Shown here piece by piece: positions 53,710-62,442 of a stretch of DNA of 64,000 bases. The notes under the pieces were generated by a model that was not told the DNA's origin, did no database searches, and saw only the letters and a list, made by a program, of their open reading frames with translations. The DNA is from an uncultured Prolixibacteraceae bacterium (GTDB lineage Bacteria > Bacteroidota > Bacteroidia > Bacteroidales > Prolixibacteraceae): NCBI GenBank assembly GCA_937915865.1, contig CALGIG010000116.1, forward strand, positions 65,944 through 129,943, in the 5' to 3' direction. The translations under genes and the position numbers were made by a program. Positions within the stretch are counted from its first letter, which is position 1. Each line of letters starts with the position of its first letter.

Positions 53710-54441
53710 TCAATTCAGTAAAAATCTCCAAGCTATGCCAGCCGCCAGTTTTTGATTGCCATAGTAACCGCCATACAGGTTTAAGTGACGTGCAATAAGT
53801 AACGAACCGGCAACATTGATATTTCGTGTGTCATATTCCGCCATGACTTTTAACCGTGTAAACCTTTGGGGAGAATAGCTTATTCCTCCGAAAAAACCAC
53901 TTAGTCGTTCTCTTCCTTTCGTATTTAACCCATAACCAGCACTCAACCTGAAAATATGTGCAGTGGTTCGAAATGTTTTTGAAGTTGCAAGAAAGGCACT
54001 TGCAAAGTACTGATTACCACCCGTTGTCGATTCAGTATAAATATCGTCCATTCCAATCAGAAGGGAGGGTGTCACTTTTTTTTCTTTTAAAAATTGTAGC
54101 TTGGCGCCAAATGAGCGGTCTTGGTTGGTTATCTTTCCGTTGGTTCTGAAAAAAGTCAACCGGTAAGTTGCTTCCAGAAATGGTAGAAAACTAAGGTTAA
54201 AGTAGTAATTGCCAGTATTGTAATTAAACTTTGGGCCAGCTTGTCCTACGGGAAGGAAATTACAACCTATCAACATTGTTTTGTCTGGACGAATTTCTCC
54301 TTCAGGAGTATTGATCAACCCCGAAGAACCGGTAGTTGTTTGCCCCTGAGATTGTAACCCAAGCAATAATATTATTATTGGCACTAAATAATACCTCAAA
54401 TTCGATAAATTAGTGTGATATTTTTTTTGTGGTCGAGCCAT
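53710..54441 (-). CDS. YjbH-like outer-membrane protein, N-terminal type
   Basis: This 243-residue protein has a signal-anchor-like hydrophobic start (YYLVPIIILLLGLQSQGQ) and then GLINTPEGEIRPDKTMLIGC, the opening of the YjbH family of exopolysaccharide-linked outer-membrane beta-barrels. The remainder is a series of amphipathic strands (FRLSAGYGLNTKGRER; GISYSPQRFTRLKVMAEYD) ending GIAWRFLLN. E. coli YjbH is much longer. Here the family appears to be split between this gene and 55500-56732. It probably helps glycan passage or anchoring at the outer membrane. Confidence 0.78.
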   Translation of the reverse strand: MARPQKKYHTNLSNLRYYLVPIIILLLGLQSQGQTTTGSSGLINTPEGEIRPDKTMLIGCNFLPVGQAGPKFNYNTGNYYFNLSFLPFLEATYRLTFFRTNGKITNQDRSFGAKLQFLKEKKVTPSLLIGMDDIYTESTTGGNQYFASAFLATSKTFRTTAHIFRLSAGYGLNTKGRERLSGFFGGISYSPQRFTRLKVMAEYDTRNINVAGSLLIARHLNLYGGYYGNQKLAAGIAWRFLLN

Positions 54442-54593
54442 AAACCGTTGCTTTTGAGTTTTTTTAGGAGCTATTGCCAGTAATCATTTTGAAAATGTGA
54501 TTATTGTGGTTGTATTTTGTTTTAGCTCAATTATTATAAACCGGCCAATTTTTATAGTGCTATCGTTGTCAAATGAAATTTTGTTATTATATT

Positions 54594-54629
54594 AAAACTC
54601 CTGTCGGGAAAGTGCCCGACAGGAGTTTT
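54594..54629. terminator. Perfect-stem bidirectional terminator
   Basis: AAAACTCCTGTCGGG (54594-54608) and CCCGACAGGAGTTTT (54615-54629) form a perfect 15-bp stem over an AAAGTG loop, downstream of the lipoprotein gene and upstream of the YjbH-like gene. Confidence 0.92.
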
Positions 54630-54738
54630 GTAAAAGTATTGTATTATTATTTGACAAGCCCGAAAAATCATGGAATAGCTTTGAAAACTTGGATAAGTTT
54701 ATTTTAATTGGGCATTATCAAAATTTCTAGCCATAAAG

Positions 54739-55488
54739 TTAGCCTATTGAACCTCCGTTATGAACGTTCTGCAAGTAATTTAAATATGGTAGATTAGTCG
54801 TATTGTTGTTTATAATTATGATTATAACTACGACTATTACCTGTTGTTGTTCCTCAGGAGTGAAGTCTTTTGTATTCAAGACCGTTGATGCCGATTTTAA
54901 TGCGTCAGCTTTTAAAGTCGCAAGCTTCTGCAAAGCGGGAATAGTATAAGTAGTAATAAAGTTTTGCAAATCGAGAGCGCCTTGGTAAAGGTTTACTGCA
55001 TAGAAATCACTAGGTATTTCAGGAGCAATTAAAAGACGTGCTTTTAATGCAGAATTTCCAATTAATGTTTGGTAGTAATTATTCAGCGCTTCAGAACTAA
55101 GAACTGAAGTTTGAATCATTCGAAGAATTACATCGTGATAAGTAGTAGGATCATTATTTTTTAGTTTCGTAACTTCATCTGCACTTAATTTCGAATTTGT
55201 CTGATAGGCTTGAATAATAGCATTTATGTCCAACGCATTAATTTTCGCTACATCAGATGCAGAAATAACTGATGTTATTGTAGTTGCAGCAGTCTTAAGA
55301 TCTGAAGGAAGAGCCGATAATGAAGAAACATTGTTTAACTCCGTTTTAAAAGATTCGGCAGGAGCCAAGTTGATAATGTCTTCTAAGGTAGTCTCTTTGT
55401 CCTCCTTTTTGCAAGAATCAAAAGTTGTCAGGCACACAAAGGCCAAGGCGGAAACGAATAAGGCTTTAAAATAAATACGTGTTTTCAT
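54739..55488 (-). CDS. Hypothetical lipoprotein
   Basis: This 249-residue protein begins with a lipoprotein signal (LTTFDSCKKEDKE), so it is exported and lipid-anchored. The body is helical and rich in Ala, Leu, Ser and Thr (AATTITSVISASDVAKINAL). Near the C-terminus it has a striking run VIVVVIIIIINNNTTN, a beta-prone stretch that could be buried or aggregation-prone. No family was recognised. It lies 11 bp downstream of the YjbH-like barrel gene on the same strand, so the two are probably co-transcribed and may form a surface complex. Confidence 0.72.
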   Translation of the reverse strand: MKTRIYFKALFVSALAFVCLTTFDSCKKEDKETTLEDIINLAPAESFKTELNNVSSLSALPSDLKTAATTITSVISASDVAKINALDINAIIQAYQTNSKLSADEVTKLKNNDPTTYHDVILRMIQTSVLSSEALNNYYQTLIGNSALKARLLIAPEIPSDFYAVNLYQGALDLQNFITTYTIPALQKLATLKADALKSASTVLNTKDFTPEEQQQVIVVVIIIIINNNTTNLPYLNYLQNVHNGGSIG

Positions 55489-55499
55489 AGTTTACAATT

Positions 55500-56732
55500 T
55501 TAATGATTTATTATCTGGTTTTGAATAAATTGCGGATAGAGGTCCTGAGCTGAACGGTTTTCGTCAGGACTTGTTTTATAATATCGGTCATATACAAATT
55601 CGTTTCGGGCGTTATATTCCATGTCAAAATGCGAAGCGAGCATAGCCCGAACACGATAGCTGTGTTTACGTTTCAGCGGACCAAGAGGTATGGCAAAATG
55701 AAAACCTCCGTTAGGATCATGTCCTGTATAAGTGGCATATATTCCTATTGTTGTCTCTCCAAAATGGCGGTAAATATCCAGACGAAAACCTTTGTCACCG
55801 GCAATAAATTGGCCCAAACTAAGATCTGTGCGTAACTGGTAACCGGGTATATAGTAACTACCCTTAACTTTCCAGCTTACCTGGTTTATCGGACGATGGT
55901 TCCAATACATGTCGTAATTGTTCGAATAACCGGTATATCCTGCATTGGCCGCTATACTCCAACGACTATTTTCAAATTGTTTTTTCCAGATCATGTCTAT
56001 CCCATATCGATGGTTATTAAAATTTCCAACCGTCAATCTTAGTTGATTGAGGCGGGGGAATTTAAAACCTTGAGTAAAGGTAATAAAACCAAATCGAATA
56101 AAATCTCCTTCAAAGTTTAAATTATTAAAAACAGGTAAAATTACCTGGGCAGTCATTAACATTCCTTTCCATGCAGAGTACGAAACTGCAGGAGCAAAAT
56201 TAAACTGAATATCGTAAACATGGTCTAAATACATATTGCGTAACGTCAATTGTGGATAAAGGGTTACATTTATTCCCGACTGTGTTTTCCTGTTAACAGG
56301 GGTTCCTTTAATGCTTTTAAAAAACTCCTGGTCAGCATAACTAACGCATAAACTCTGCATTTGTTTGCTGATGTCTGTTTTTTCACTCGTGTCCTGACCT
56401 TGCATAAAAGGAGTTGCTTTAAGCTCATAAACAGCTTGTCCTTGTTCAAGCATGATAATACGGAAGGAGAACTCGTCGATATATATTTGGCGAAGTACTG
56501 TCAAAGCTTGTTTGAAATCAGCTGAAGGGGAGCGTTCCAATCCCCTTTCAATGGTACAGATCACCTGGTTGCCTTGTTGCAAAACCCTAATGTTCTCGAA
56601 TCCACTGTTGCTTAACCCTGAAATAGCTTTCTCACTTAACGATTGGGCCTTAGCCCCTAATCCGCAAAGCAAGAATAAAACTGTTAATAGTACTCCTGAT
56701 TGATAGTCAATTTTAGTTTTAAACGTATACAT
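55500..56732 (-). CDS. YjbH-like outer-membrane beta-barrel, C-terminal type
   Basis: This 410-residue protein has a signal peptide (1-29, ending LGAKAQ). An N-terminal domain (about 30-110; SGFENIRVLQQGNQVICTIE) resembles the POTRA-like part of YjbH proteins. A barrel of many aromatic strands follows, with IYATYTGHDPNGGFHFAIPL matching the late YjbH motif (G-F-x-F-x-I-P-L). It is likely an outer-membrane component for exopolysaccharide. It precedes the hypothetical lipoprotein, and the shorter YjbH-like gene lies further downstream. Confidence 0.75.
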   Translation of the reverse strand: MYTFKTKIDYQSGVLLTVLFLLCGLGAKAQSLSEKAISGLSNSGFENIRVLQQGNQVICTIERGLERSPSADFKQALTVLRQIYIDEFSFRIIMLEQGQAVYELKATPFMQGQDTSEKTDISKQMQSLCVSYADQEFFKSIKGTPVNRKTQSGINVTLYPQLTLRNMYLDHVYDIQFNFAPAVSYSAWKGMLMTAQVILPVFNNLNFEGDFIRFGFITFTQGFKFPRLNQLRLTVGNFNNHRYGIDMIWKKQFENSRWSIAANAGYTGYSNNYDMYWNHRPINQVSWKVKGSYYIPGYQLRTDLSLGQFIAGDKGFRLDIYRHFGETTIGIYATYTGHDPNGGFHFAIPLGPLKRKHSYRVRAMLASHFDMEYNARNEFVYDRYYKTSPDENRSAQDLYPQFIQNQIINH

Positions 56733-57237
56733 GCTTTTGTTTTGTTATTCACAACCAGTTTCTGGTCGAATACCTTATAATTTAACCGTACTACCGTTTT
56801 TTTGATTCTAAGGTAATTCGGCGTTTTCTTCAGAAAGGTTTAAATAAAAGTAAAAACAAATAAATTGACATATATTTCAGATAGCAAGTCATACGCTTAA
56901 TTGTATCCTTATCCATATCAAAAATAATTTTACGTTATCCAGTGTTCTCACTCTCCTGATAAATTAATTTTTGGTCTAACCTAAAATACGATATTTTTTT
57001 GAATAAATGCAGGTTATTTTTTTTAATTTAATGTTTTTTGGTTTATTTCAGTTGTATTTTATCACCATATTGTTATGAAAAGCTTGATCTGTTTGAAAGA
57101 AATGATTTGTTGTTTTTATTTATAATCAGTTATTTGAGATTAACGTGCATATTGATTTACCATCCAGTTCATAATGCCCTGACCCCAGCGAGCCTGGAAT
57201 TGGATTGTTTAAGTAGACAATAAATAAGTCGCATTAC
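56733..57237. other. Non-coding region between rmlB and the YjbH-like operon
   Basis: About 500 bp of AT-rich DNA. A 61-codon frame at 57038-57223 (plus) has no coding character. The promoter of the YjbH-like operon should lie near 56740-56900 on the minus strand. No repeat was found. Confidence 0.5.
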
Positions 57238-58296
57238 TTAGCGTTTCACATATTGCTTCTCGTAATATTGCTGGTAATCGCCGCTTGTTATGTTTTCAAG
57301 CCATTCGGTGTTGGTCAGGTACCAGTCAATTGTTTTTTCAAGGCCTTCTTCAAACTGAAGGTTTGGAACCCATCCCAACTCTTTTTGAAGTTTGGTCGAA
57401 TCTATGGCGTAGCGTAAATCGTGGCCTGCCCGGTCTTTTACGTACGTAATCAGTTTTTCCGATTCGCCAGTTTCACGGCCTAACTTCCGGTCCAGAATGC
57501 TACACATCAATTTAATCAGCTTAATATTAGTCCATTCGTTGTGCCCGCCAATATTGTAGGTATCACCATTTTTCCCGTTATGAAATATAACATCAATAGC
57601 ACGGGCATGATCTTCAACCCAAAGCCAATCGCGGATATTTTCTCCTTTACCATAAACAGGCAGTGGTTTGTTGTGCTTAATGTTGTTGATAAACAGCGGT
57701 ATAAGTTTTTCCGGGAATTGAAATGACCCGTAATTGTTGGAGCAATTGGAAACAACGGTTGGAAGTCCGAAGGTATCGTGATAAGCCCTGACAAAATGGT
57801 CGGAACTTGCCTTTGATGCTGAATAGGGGCTGTGCGGGTCGTAAGCTGTTTCTTCAATGAATATGCCTTCGGCTCCAAGGCTCCCGTACACTTCGTCGGT
57901 CGAAATGTGGTAAAAGCGTTTACCTTCCGAATTGTCTTTCCATATATGGCGGGCAGCATTCAGCAGGTTTACTGTACCTATTACGTTGGTAAACACAAAT
58001 TCAGTTGGATTGCTTATCGACCGATCTACGTGCGATTCGGCTGCGAGATGAATAACACCGTCGAATAGCTTATTCTGAAATAGGTTGAGAATGAAGTCGG
58101 CGTTAACAATATCCCCTTTAACGAATTCGTAATTCGAATGGTTTTCGATGTCTTTTAAATTGGCCAGGTTTCCGGCATAAGTAAGTTTGTCAAGATTTAC
58201 AATCTTGTATTCCGGGTATTTGTTAACAAACAGGCGAACAACATGCGACCCGATAAATCCTGCACCTCCGGTGATAAGTATGGTTTTCATTTGCAT
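57238..58296 (-). CDS. rmlB: dTDP-glucose 4,6-dehydratase
   Basis: It converts dTDP-glucose to dTDP-4-keto-6-deoxyglucose, the branch point to rhamnose and to 3-amino sugars. The 352 residues form an extended SDR enzyme: ILITGGAGFIGSHVVRLF (NAD site), HISTDEVYGSLG (T, D, E of the active site), SPYSASKASSDHFVRAY (Tyr-x3-Lys) and LRYAIDSTKLQKELGW. No rmlA, rmlC or rmlD lies nearby, whereas FdtA and FdtB lie in the same cluster, so its product is probably used for the 3-amino sugar. A second ATG (58290) is also possible. Confidence 0.95.
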   Translation of the reverse strand: MQMKTILITGGAGFIGSHVVRLFVNKYPEYKIVNLDKLTYAGNLANLKDIENHSNYEFVKGDIVNADFILNLFQNKLFDGVIHLAAESHVDRSISNPTEFVFTNVIGTVNLLNAARHIWKDNSEGKRFYHISTDEVYGSLGAEGIFIEETAYDPHSPYSASKASSDHFVRAYHDTFGLPTVVSNCSNNYGSFQFPEKLIPLFINNIKHNKPLPVYGKGENIRDWLWVEDHARAIDVIFHNGKNGDTYNIGGHNEWTNIKLIKLMCSILDRKLGRETGESEKLITYVKDRAGHDLRYAIDSTKLQKELGWVPNLQFEEGLEKTIDWYLTNTEWLENITSGDYQQYYEKQYVKR

Positions 58297-58592
58297 ATAG
58301 TTTTGTTTATCATTATACTATCTTAGTATTCTGATAATGAGTAGCTTTTTAAGAGAGTGGTTGTGGATATCTTTGTACTCACCTCCATGTCCGCAAGCAG
58401 CCATTACCCCCTCTTTTTTGAAAAGAAGGGAGAAGTGGTGCCGTTTGAAGTGTATTTAAAGAAACTGGCAAAGCGTTTTGTTCGGATGATGATTCTGATT
58501 TACCTAATCGCCTTAATGTCGGGTAGTCACCCCTCTTTTTCATTGACCCGAAAGTGAGTTACATTCCTTTGTTCGATCTGGTAATAGCCAAT

Positions 58593-60503
58593 TTATCTCG
58601 TCGTTAATTCGTCGAGTACCGAATATTTCGAGTTTTGCGACTGGAATTCGGGGACAATTCGTTTCAGGTGATAAACAATTTCCATATCAGTAAGGTCGGA
58701 AAGGTGCTCCAGAAGTTTTCTGATATTTTTAATGGTTTGTTCGTAAGGATATGGCCTGATTTTGGCTGCCAAAATTTTATTGTGGTTAGTAGCCAGGGTT
58801 TCTTCCTTGTCAGCCAGCAATTCTTCGTATAGTTTTTCTCCCGGGCGTAATCCAATCTCTTTAATTTCAATTTCTTTATGTGGTATAAAACCCGATAATG
58901 AAATCATTTTTATGGCTAAATCATAGATTCTGACAGGATCACCCATGTCGAAGAGGAAAATTTCACCGCCTTTTCCAATAAACCCTGCTTCCATAACCAG
59001 CTGACAGGCTTCAGGGATTGTCATGAAGTACCTGATTATCTCCTTGTGTGTTAAGGTAATTGGCCCGCCTGCTGCAATCTGCTTTTTAAATAACGGGATT
59101 ACCGATCCATTTGAACCCAGTACATTACCAAAACGTGTTGTAATAAACTGTGTTTTCATTCCAATCTCTTGCGAAAGCGACTGGATGTACAATTCACAAA
59201 CCCGTTTGGTTGTACCCATAATGTTGGTTGGATTCACAGCTTTGTCAGTTGAAACCATAACAAACTTTTCAACGCCAAATTGTACAGCCAGATCTGCCAG
59301 GTTACGTGTACCGCCAACATTGTTCCAAACAGCCATATACGGTTGGTCTTCCATTAAAGGCACATGTTTATAGGCGGCAGCATGGTAAATAATCTCAGGC
59401 CGGCATAGATCGAATATCTTGTGCATCTTGTGGTAGTTGGTAATGTCGGCAATGTACATTTCCAGAGCGGTACCTTTCAACCAGGGCAGTATTTCCTGCT
59501 GGAGGTCAAACTGGGCAGATTCGGCCTGGTCAATTAAAATAATACTTTTGGGCTGATGAAAAAGCAATTGTTTAACAATTTCTGATCCGATTGAACCGGC
59601 GCTACCGGTAACCATAACCCTTTTCCGGTAGATTCCGCTTGTTATAATTTCCTTGCTGATTGTAATAGGTTCGCGACCCAAAAGATCTTCGATGCTGAGC
59701 GTTTTAATTTGTTTGCCAGCAAAGACTCCGTTTAACCATTTCTGAGGATCAGGAACTTCTCGCACCATCAATTGGTGACTTAAACAGGCATCAACAATTT
59801 CCTGCTTCCGTTTTTTATTCAATTCAATTGGAGAGATGGCTATTATCACCTCTTCAACCAGAAGCCTTTCTTTAGCCATTTCAAATGCGTATTCCGGCGA
59901 ATAAATTTTTACCCCATTGATTTTACTTCGCCATAAGGCCGGATTATCGTCGATGTATCCTACAATTTTATACCTGATATTGTCGTCTTTGGCTATAACA
60001 CTGTAGGTAATGCTTCCTAATTTTCCTGCCCCGTATATCATTACGTTTTTATAGTTTCGGCTCGATTCAATTAAAAAACGATAAGAGGTTTGAACGATTA
60101 TCCGGAGCGAAATCATTATGGAAACCGAAACAAAATAGTGAACGGCGATAACTGAGAAAGGTATGTATAAGGATGAAATATAGGATAAACCAAAAAAGCT
60201 TAAGAAAACTAAACCGAAAGAAAAAGTAATATGTGTTTTGGCCAGTATCAAAACGTCGTGCATCGTAGAATGCCGTAGAATACCCTGGTATGGTTTAAAT
60301 ATATATACTGAAATTAAGAAAAACGGGGTTCCGGCCAAAAGCTGAAGCGCCATTTCCGGTACATTCACATAATGGGCAAAAAGATTGAAACGAAGGAAAT
60401 AAGTAATAAAGAAGGAGGTTGTCATTATGGTGAAATCAGCAAAAATAACCATCCATCGCGGTAAATACCATTTTTCAATTTGTTTCCTGATTTGGTCACG
60501 CAT
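58593..60503 (-). CDS. Membrane NDP-sugar 4,6-dehydratase (FlaA1/CapD/WbpM type)
   Basis: This 636-residue protein has four N-terminal membrane helices (about 15-130), a CoA-binding-like Rossmann domain (about 145-260; NVMIYGAGKLGSITYSVIA) and a C-terminal SDR domain (from about 285; VMVTGSAGSIGSEIVKQLL). VSTDKAVNPTNIMGTTKR contains the altered catalytic triad of the long WbpM-type dehydratases, and GLRPGEKLYEELL is the family end motif. It would make a UDP-4-keto-6-deoxy-HexNAc, often the first sugar of a surface glycan. It is the most upstream gene of the minus-strand cluster seen here, 296 bp before rmlB. Confidence 0.93.
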   Translation of the reverse strand: MRDQIRKQIEKWYLPRWMVIFADFTIMTTSFFITYFLRFNLFAHYVNVPEMALQLLAGTPFFLISVYIFKPYQGILRHSTMHDVLILAKTHITFSFGLVFLSFFGLSYISSLYIPFSVIAVHYFVSVSIMISLRIIVQTSYRFLIESSRNYKNVMIYGAGKLGSITYSVIAKDDNIRYKIVGYIDDNPALWRSKINGVKIYSPEYAFEMAKERLLVEEVIIAISPIELNKKRKQEIVDACLSHQLMVREVPDPQKWLNGVFAGKQIKTLSIEDLLGREPITISKEIITSGIYRKRVMVTGSAGSIGSEIVKQLLFHQPKSIILIDQAESAQFDLQQEILPWLKGTALEMYIADITNYHKMHKIFDLCRPEIIYHAAAYKHVPLMEDQPYMAVWNNVGGTRNLADLAVQFGVEKFVMVSTDKAVNPTNIMGTTKRVCELYIQSLSQEIGMKTQFITTRFGNVLGSNGSVIPLFKKQIAAGGPITLTHKEIIRYFMTIPEACQLVMEAGFIGKGGEIFLFDMGDPVRIYDLAIKMISLSGFIPHKEIEIKEIGLRPGEKLYEELLADKEETLATNHNKILAAKIRPYPYEQTIKNIRKLLEHLSDLTDMEIVYHLKRIVPEFQSQNSKYSVLDELTTR

Positions 60504-61106
60504 CTTAATTTGTTTTAGAGGTAAACGTGTTAAATAAAAGCGCGTAAATTTCTGAATATGATCTGAAAATGATTCATTTTTCTGAAAAAATACGATTTTT
60601 TTTTTCGAATTCGGTTATAAAATACAAGTACCTTGAGCATGGGGTAACATTTATGTTGGTCATGAAAGTTATTCCAACATGGTTTATACTGAAAGATGAA
60701 TCCGACTTTAATCCGTTATTTTTGTGGATAAAATCGAGTATCACTTTATCTTTAGACTAGAACTTAGTTTTATCAATGTACGGTTAAACAAATTTAAACT
60801 ATTCAAACCAGAAAACAGTCTTTTTGTTGGCAATAAAAACATTTTTTTAATCGAAATAGCCTGTTTTTTGCATGAAGTGCTTCTATTAACTTATGAACAG
60901 ACAAATTTGTTGGGCTGAAAGGTCAGAGGATGATAGCCTAAGATAACGTTTCGGAAGTTACGATATGAAGTAAAGTATAAGAAATAGAATTGTAAATCTT
61001 GGTTTCAATTATTCACCCAACCCTTCGACAAGTTCAGGGTTAGCCATTCTCTCTAAAAAGAGGACTTTCGCGTACTGTCATCACGAGCTGGACTAAGTGA
61101 TCTGTT
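60504..61106. other. AT-rich non-coding flank of the repeat array
   Basis: About 600 bp with no convincing gene. The promoter of the FlaA1-like gene should lie at 60504-60600. At 61019-61046 there is an ACCCTTCGACAAGTTCAGGGT stretch, a short palindrome-like dispersed element common in Bacteroidota. The composite repeat array begins at about 61107. Confidence 0.55.
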
Positions 61107-61349
61107 AAGCCCCCTTCTAATTTCCCAGACGGGGGAAGGCTTTTGGGCATCAGTTCGCGGTTAGCTTGCTTGTTGGGGCAATGGTTTTATATCTCTGGAT
61201 TGCTTCGGCTTCGTTCCTCAGCCTCGCAATGACGGGTGGTGGAGATTCACAACAGATTGCTTCGCCCTCCTATAGTCGGGCTCGCAATGACGCTGCATTC
61301 AAACGCTTACCGTCATTGCGAATGGAGCAAAGCGGAATGAAGCAATCTG
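61107..61349. repeat. Composite repeat unit 1 (C-rich hairpin + palindrome)
   Basis: The unit has a C-rich hairpin (61107-61142: AAGCC, TTCCC, GGGGGAA, GGCTT), a spacer of about 60 bp, a GGATTGCTTC to CGCAATGACG segment, and a palindrome 61253-61349 whose arms are CAGATTGCTTC / GAAGCAATCTG and CGCAATGACG / CGTCATTGCG. A near-identical unit occupies 62033-62264. The GIY-YIG stop codon lies immediately after this unit. Confidence 0.88.
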
Positions 61350-61643
61350 TCATTCAAATGCACCAGTTAAATCTTTCCATTCGGGATTGAATCGGTTAAT
61401 TAAATCAAGTTTCTTTTGACGTGAGCCAGCCTTGATTTGTTTTTCTCTGGCTATTGCCTCTTCAATGCTTGTAAATTCTTCAAAATAAACCAACTTAGTC
61501 ACATTATATTTTGAAGTGAAAGATTTTTCGTAAAAACCTGTGCTGTGCTCAAACAGTCGATTTGATAAGTTACTGGTTACGCCGGTATAAAGAACTGTAT
61601 TGTTTTTGTTTGTAAGGATGTATATGTAACCTCCGCGTTCCAT
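61350..61643 (-). CDS. GIY-YIG nuclease-domain protein
   Basis: This 97-residue stand-alone GIY-YIG domain has GGYIYILTNKNNTVLYTGVT (the Tyr pair), the NRLFEHSTGF helix, YFEEFTSIEEAIAREKQIKA with the catalytic Glu region, and NPEWKDL. Small proteins of this kind are abundant in Bacteroidota and are suspected selfish or repair nucleases. The gene lies inside a repeat array: its stop codon touches a palindrome (ends 61349) and its start is 14 bp from where the repeat resumes (61657). It may be mobilised with the repeat; there is no direct evidence of activity. Confidence 0.92.
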   Translation of the reverse strand: MERGGYIYILTNKNNTVLYTGVTSNLSNRLFEHSTGFYEKSFTSKYNVTKLVYFEEFTSIEEAIAREKQIKAGSRQKKLDLINRFNPEWKDLTGAFE

Positions 61644-61656
61644 GTGCTTTTACTTG

Positions 61657-62275
61657 GGATTGCTTCCTCCGAAAACTTTCGGACTTCTCGAAATGATGAA
61701 AGGTCAAGGTTCACAACAGATTGCTTCGCCCTCCTATAGTCGGGCTCGCAATGACGCTGCATTCAATTGCGTACCGTCATTACGAACTTAGAGAAGCAAT
61801 CCTTTAAAGCCCCCTTCTAATTCCCCCAGACAGGGGAAGGCTTTGGGCAGCGATTCGCGATTAGCTTGCTCATTGGGGCATTGGTTCTATATTTGGATTG
61901 CTTCGTTTTATTTCGGGCACAATGATGGGAGGTGGAGGTTCACAATAGATTGCTTCCTCCGAAAACTTTCGGACTCCTCGCAATGACGCTGTACAATAGA
62001 ACGTCATTGCGAATGGAGCAAAGCAATCAGTTAAGCCCCCTTCTAATTCCCCCAGGCGGGGGAAGGCTTTTGGGCATCAGTTCTCGATTAGTTTGCTCGT
62101 TTGGGCATTGGTTCTATATCTCTGGATTGCTTTGGCTTCGTTCCTCAGCCTCGCAATGACGGGTGGTGAAGGTTCACAACAGATTGCTTCGCCCTCCTAT
62201 GGTCGGACTCGCGATGACGCTGCATTCAACCGCGTACCGTCATCCGAATGTAGTGAAGCAATCTTTTCGCGTACT
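61657..62275. repeat. Composite repeat units 2-4
   Basis: The repeat resumes at GGATTGCTTC (61657) and contains palindromes at 61717-61801, 61947-62028 and 62180-62264, with C-rich hairpins at about 61807-61844 and 62033-62070. Each hairpin begins within about 8 bp of the end of a palindrome. Unit spacing is about 225 bp. Small open frames in this stretch are repeat-derived. Confidence 0.88.
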
Positions 62276-62279
62276 GTTG

Positions 62280-62442
62280 TCCTGTTGGCGTAGATTTGTA
62301 TACTCTACATCTTGATTTATTGTGAATTTTAAACTTACGACTACAAAGCCGCAATTATAAATCCCGACCAGCGGAGAAATTATATGGTTACTTGAAAGGA
62401 ACTCAAAAGTTATTTGGTGCTTTTGTCCTGGAGCGGGATTTA
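62280..62442. repeat. Degenerate inverted copy of the hairpin repeat next to abiEii
   Basis: ATCCCGACCAGCGGAG (62361-62376) is the reverse complement of 1988-2003 with one mismatch. Nearby GTAGA-TTTGTATAC-TCTAC (about 62301-62319) and an ACGACT-ACAA-AGCCGC stem resemble the hairpins at 2019-2064. The remaining 60 bp to the abiEii stop hold nothing recognisable. Confidence 0.5.

Noticed and set aside
57038..57223. 61-codon plus-strand frame between rmlB and the YjbH-like gene
   Set aside because: No ribosome site, no recognisable motif, and AT-rich composition typical of non-coding DNA.
58357..58557. 66-codon plus-strand frame between rmlB and the FlaA1-like gene
   Set aside because: Its start overlaps a C-rich dispersed stretch and the product resembles no protein; the gap is more likely a promoter or spacer region.
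61166..61390. Plus-strand frames at 61166-61390 and 61932-62293
   Set aside because: Translations of the same repeat in different copies; no protein-like conservation beyond DNA identity.
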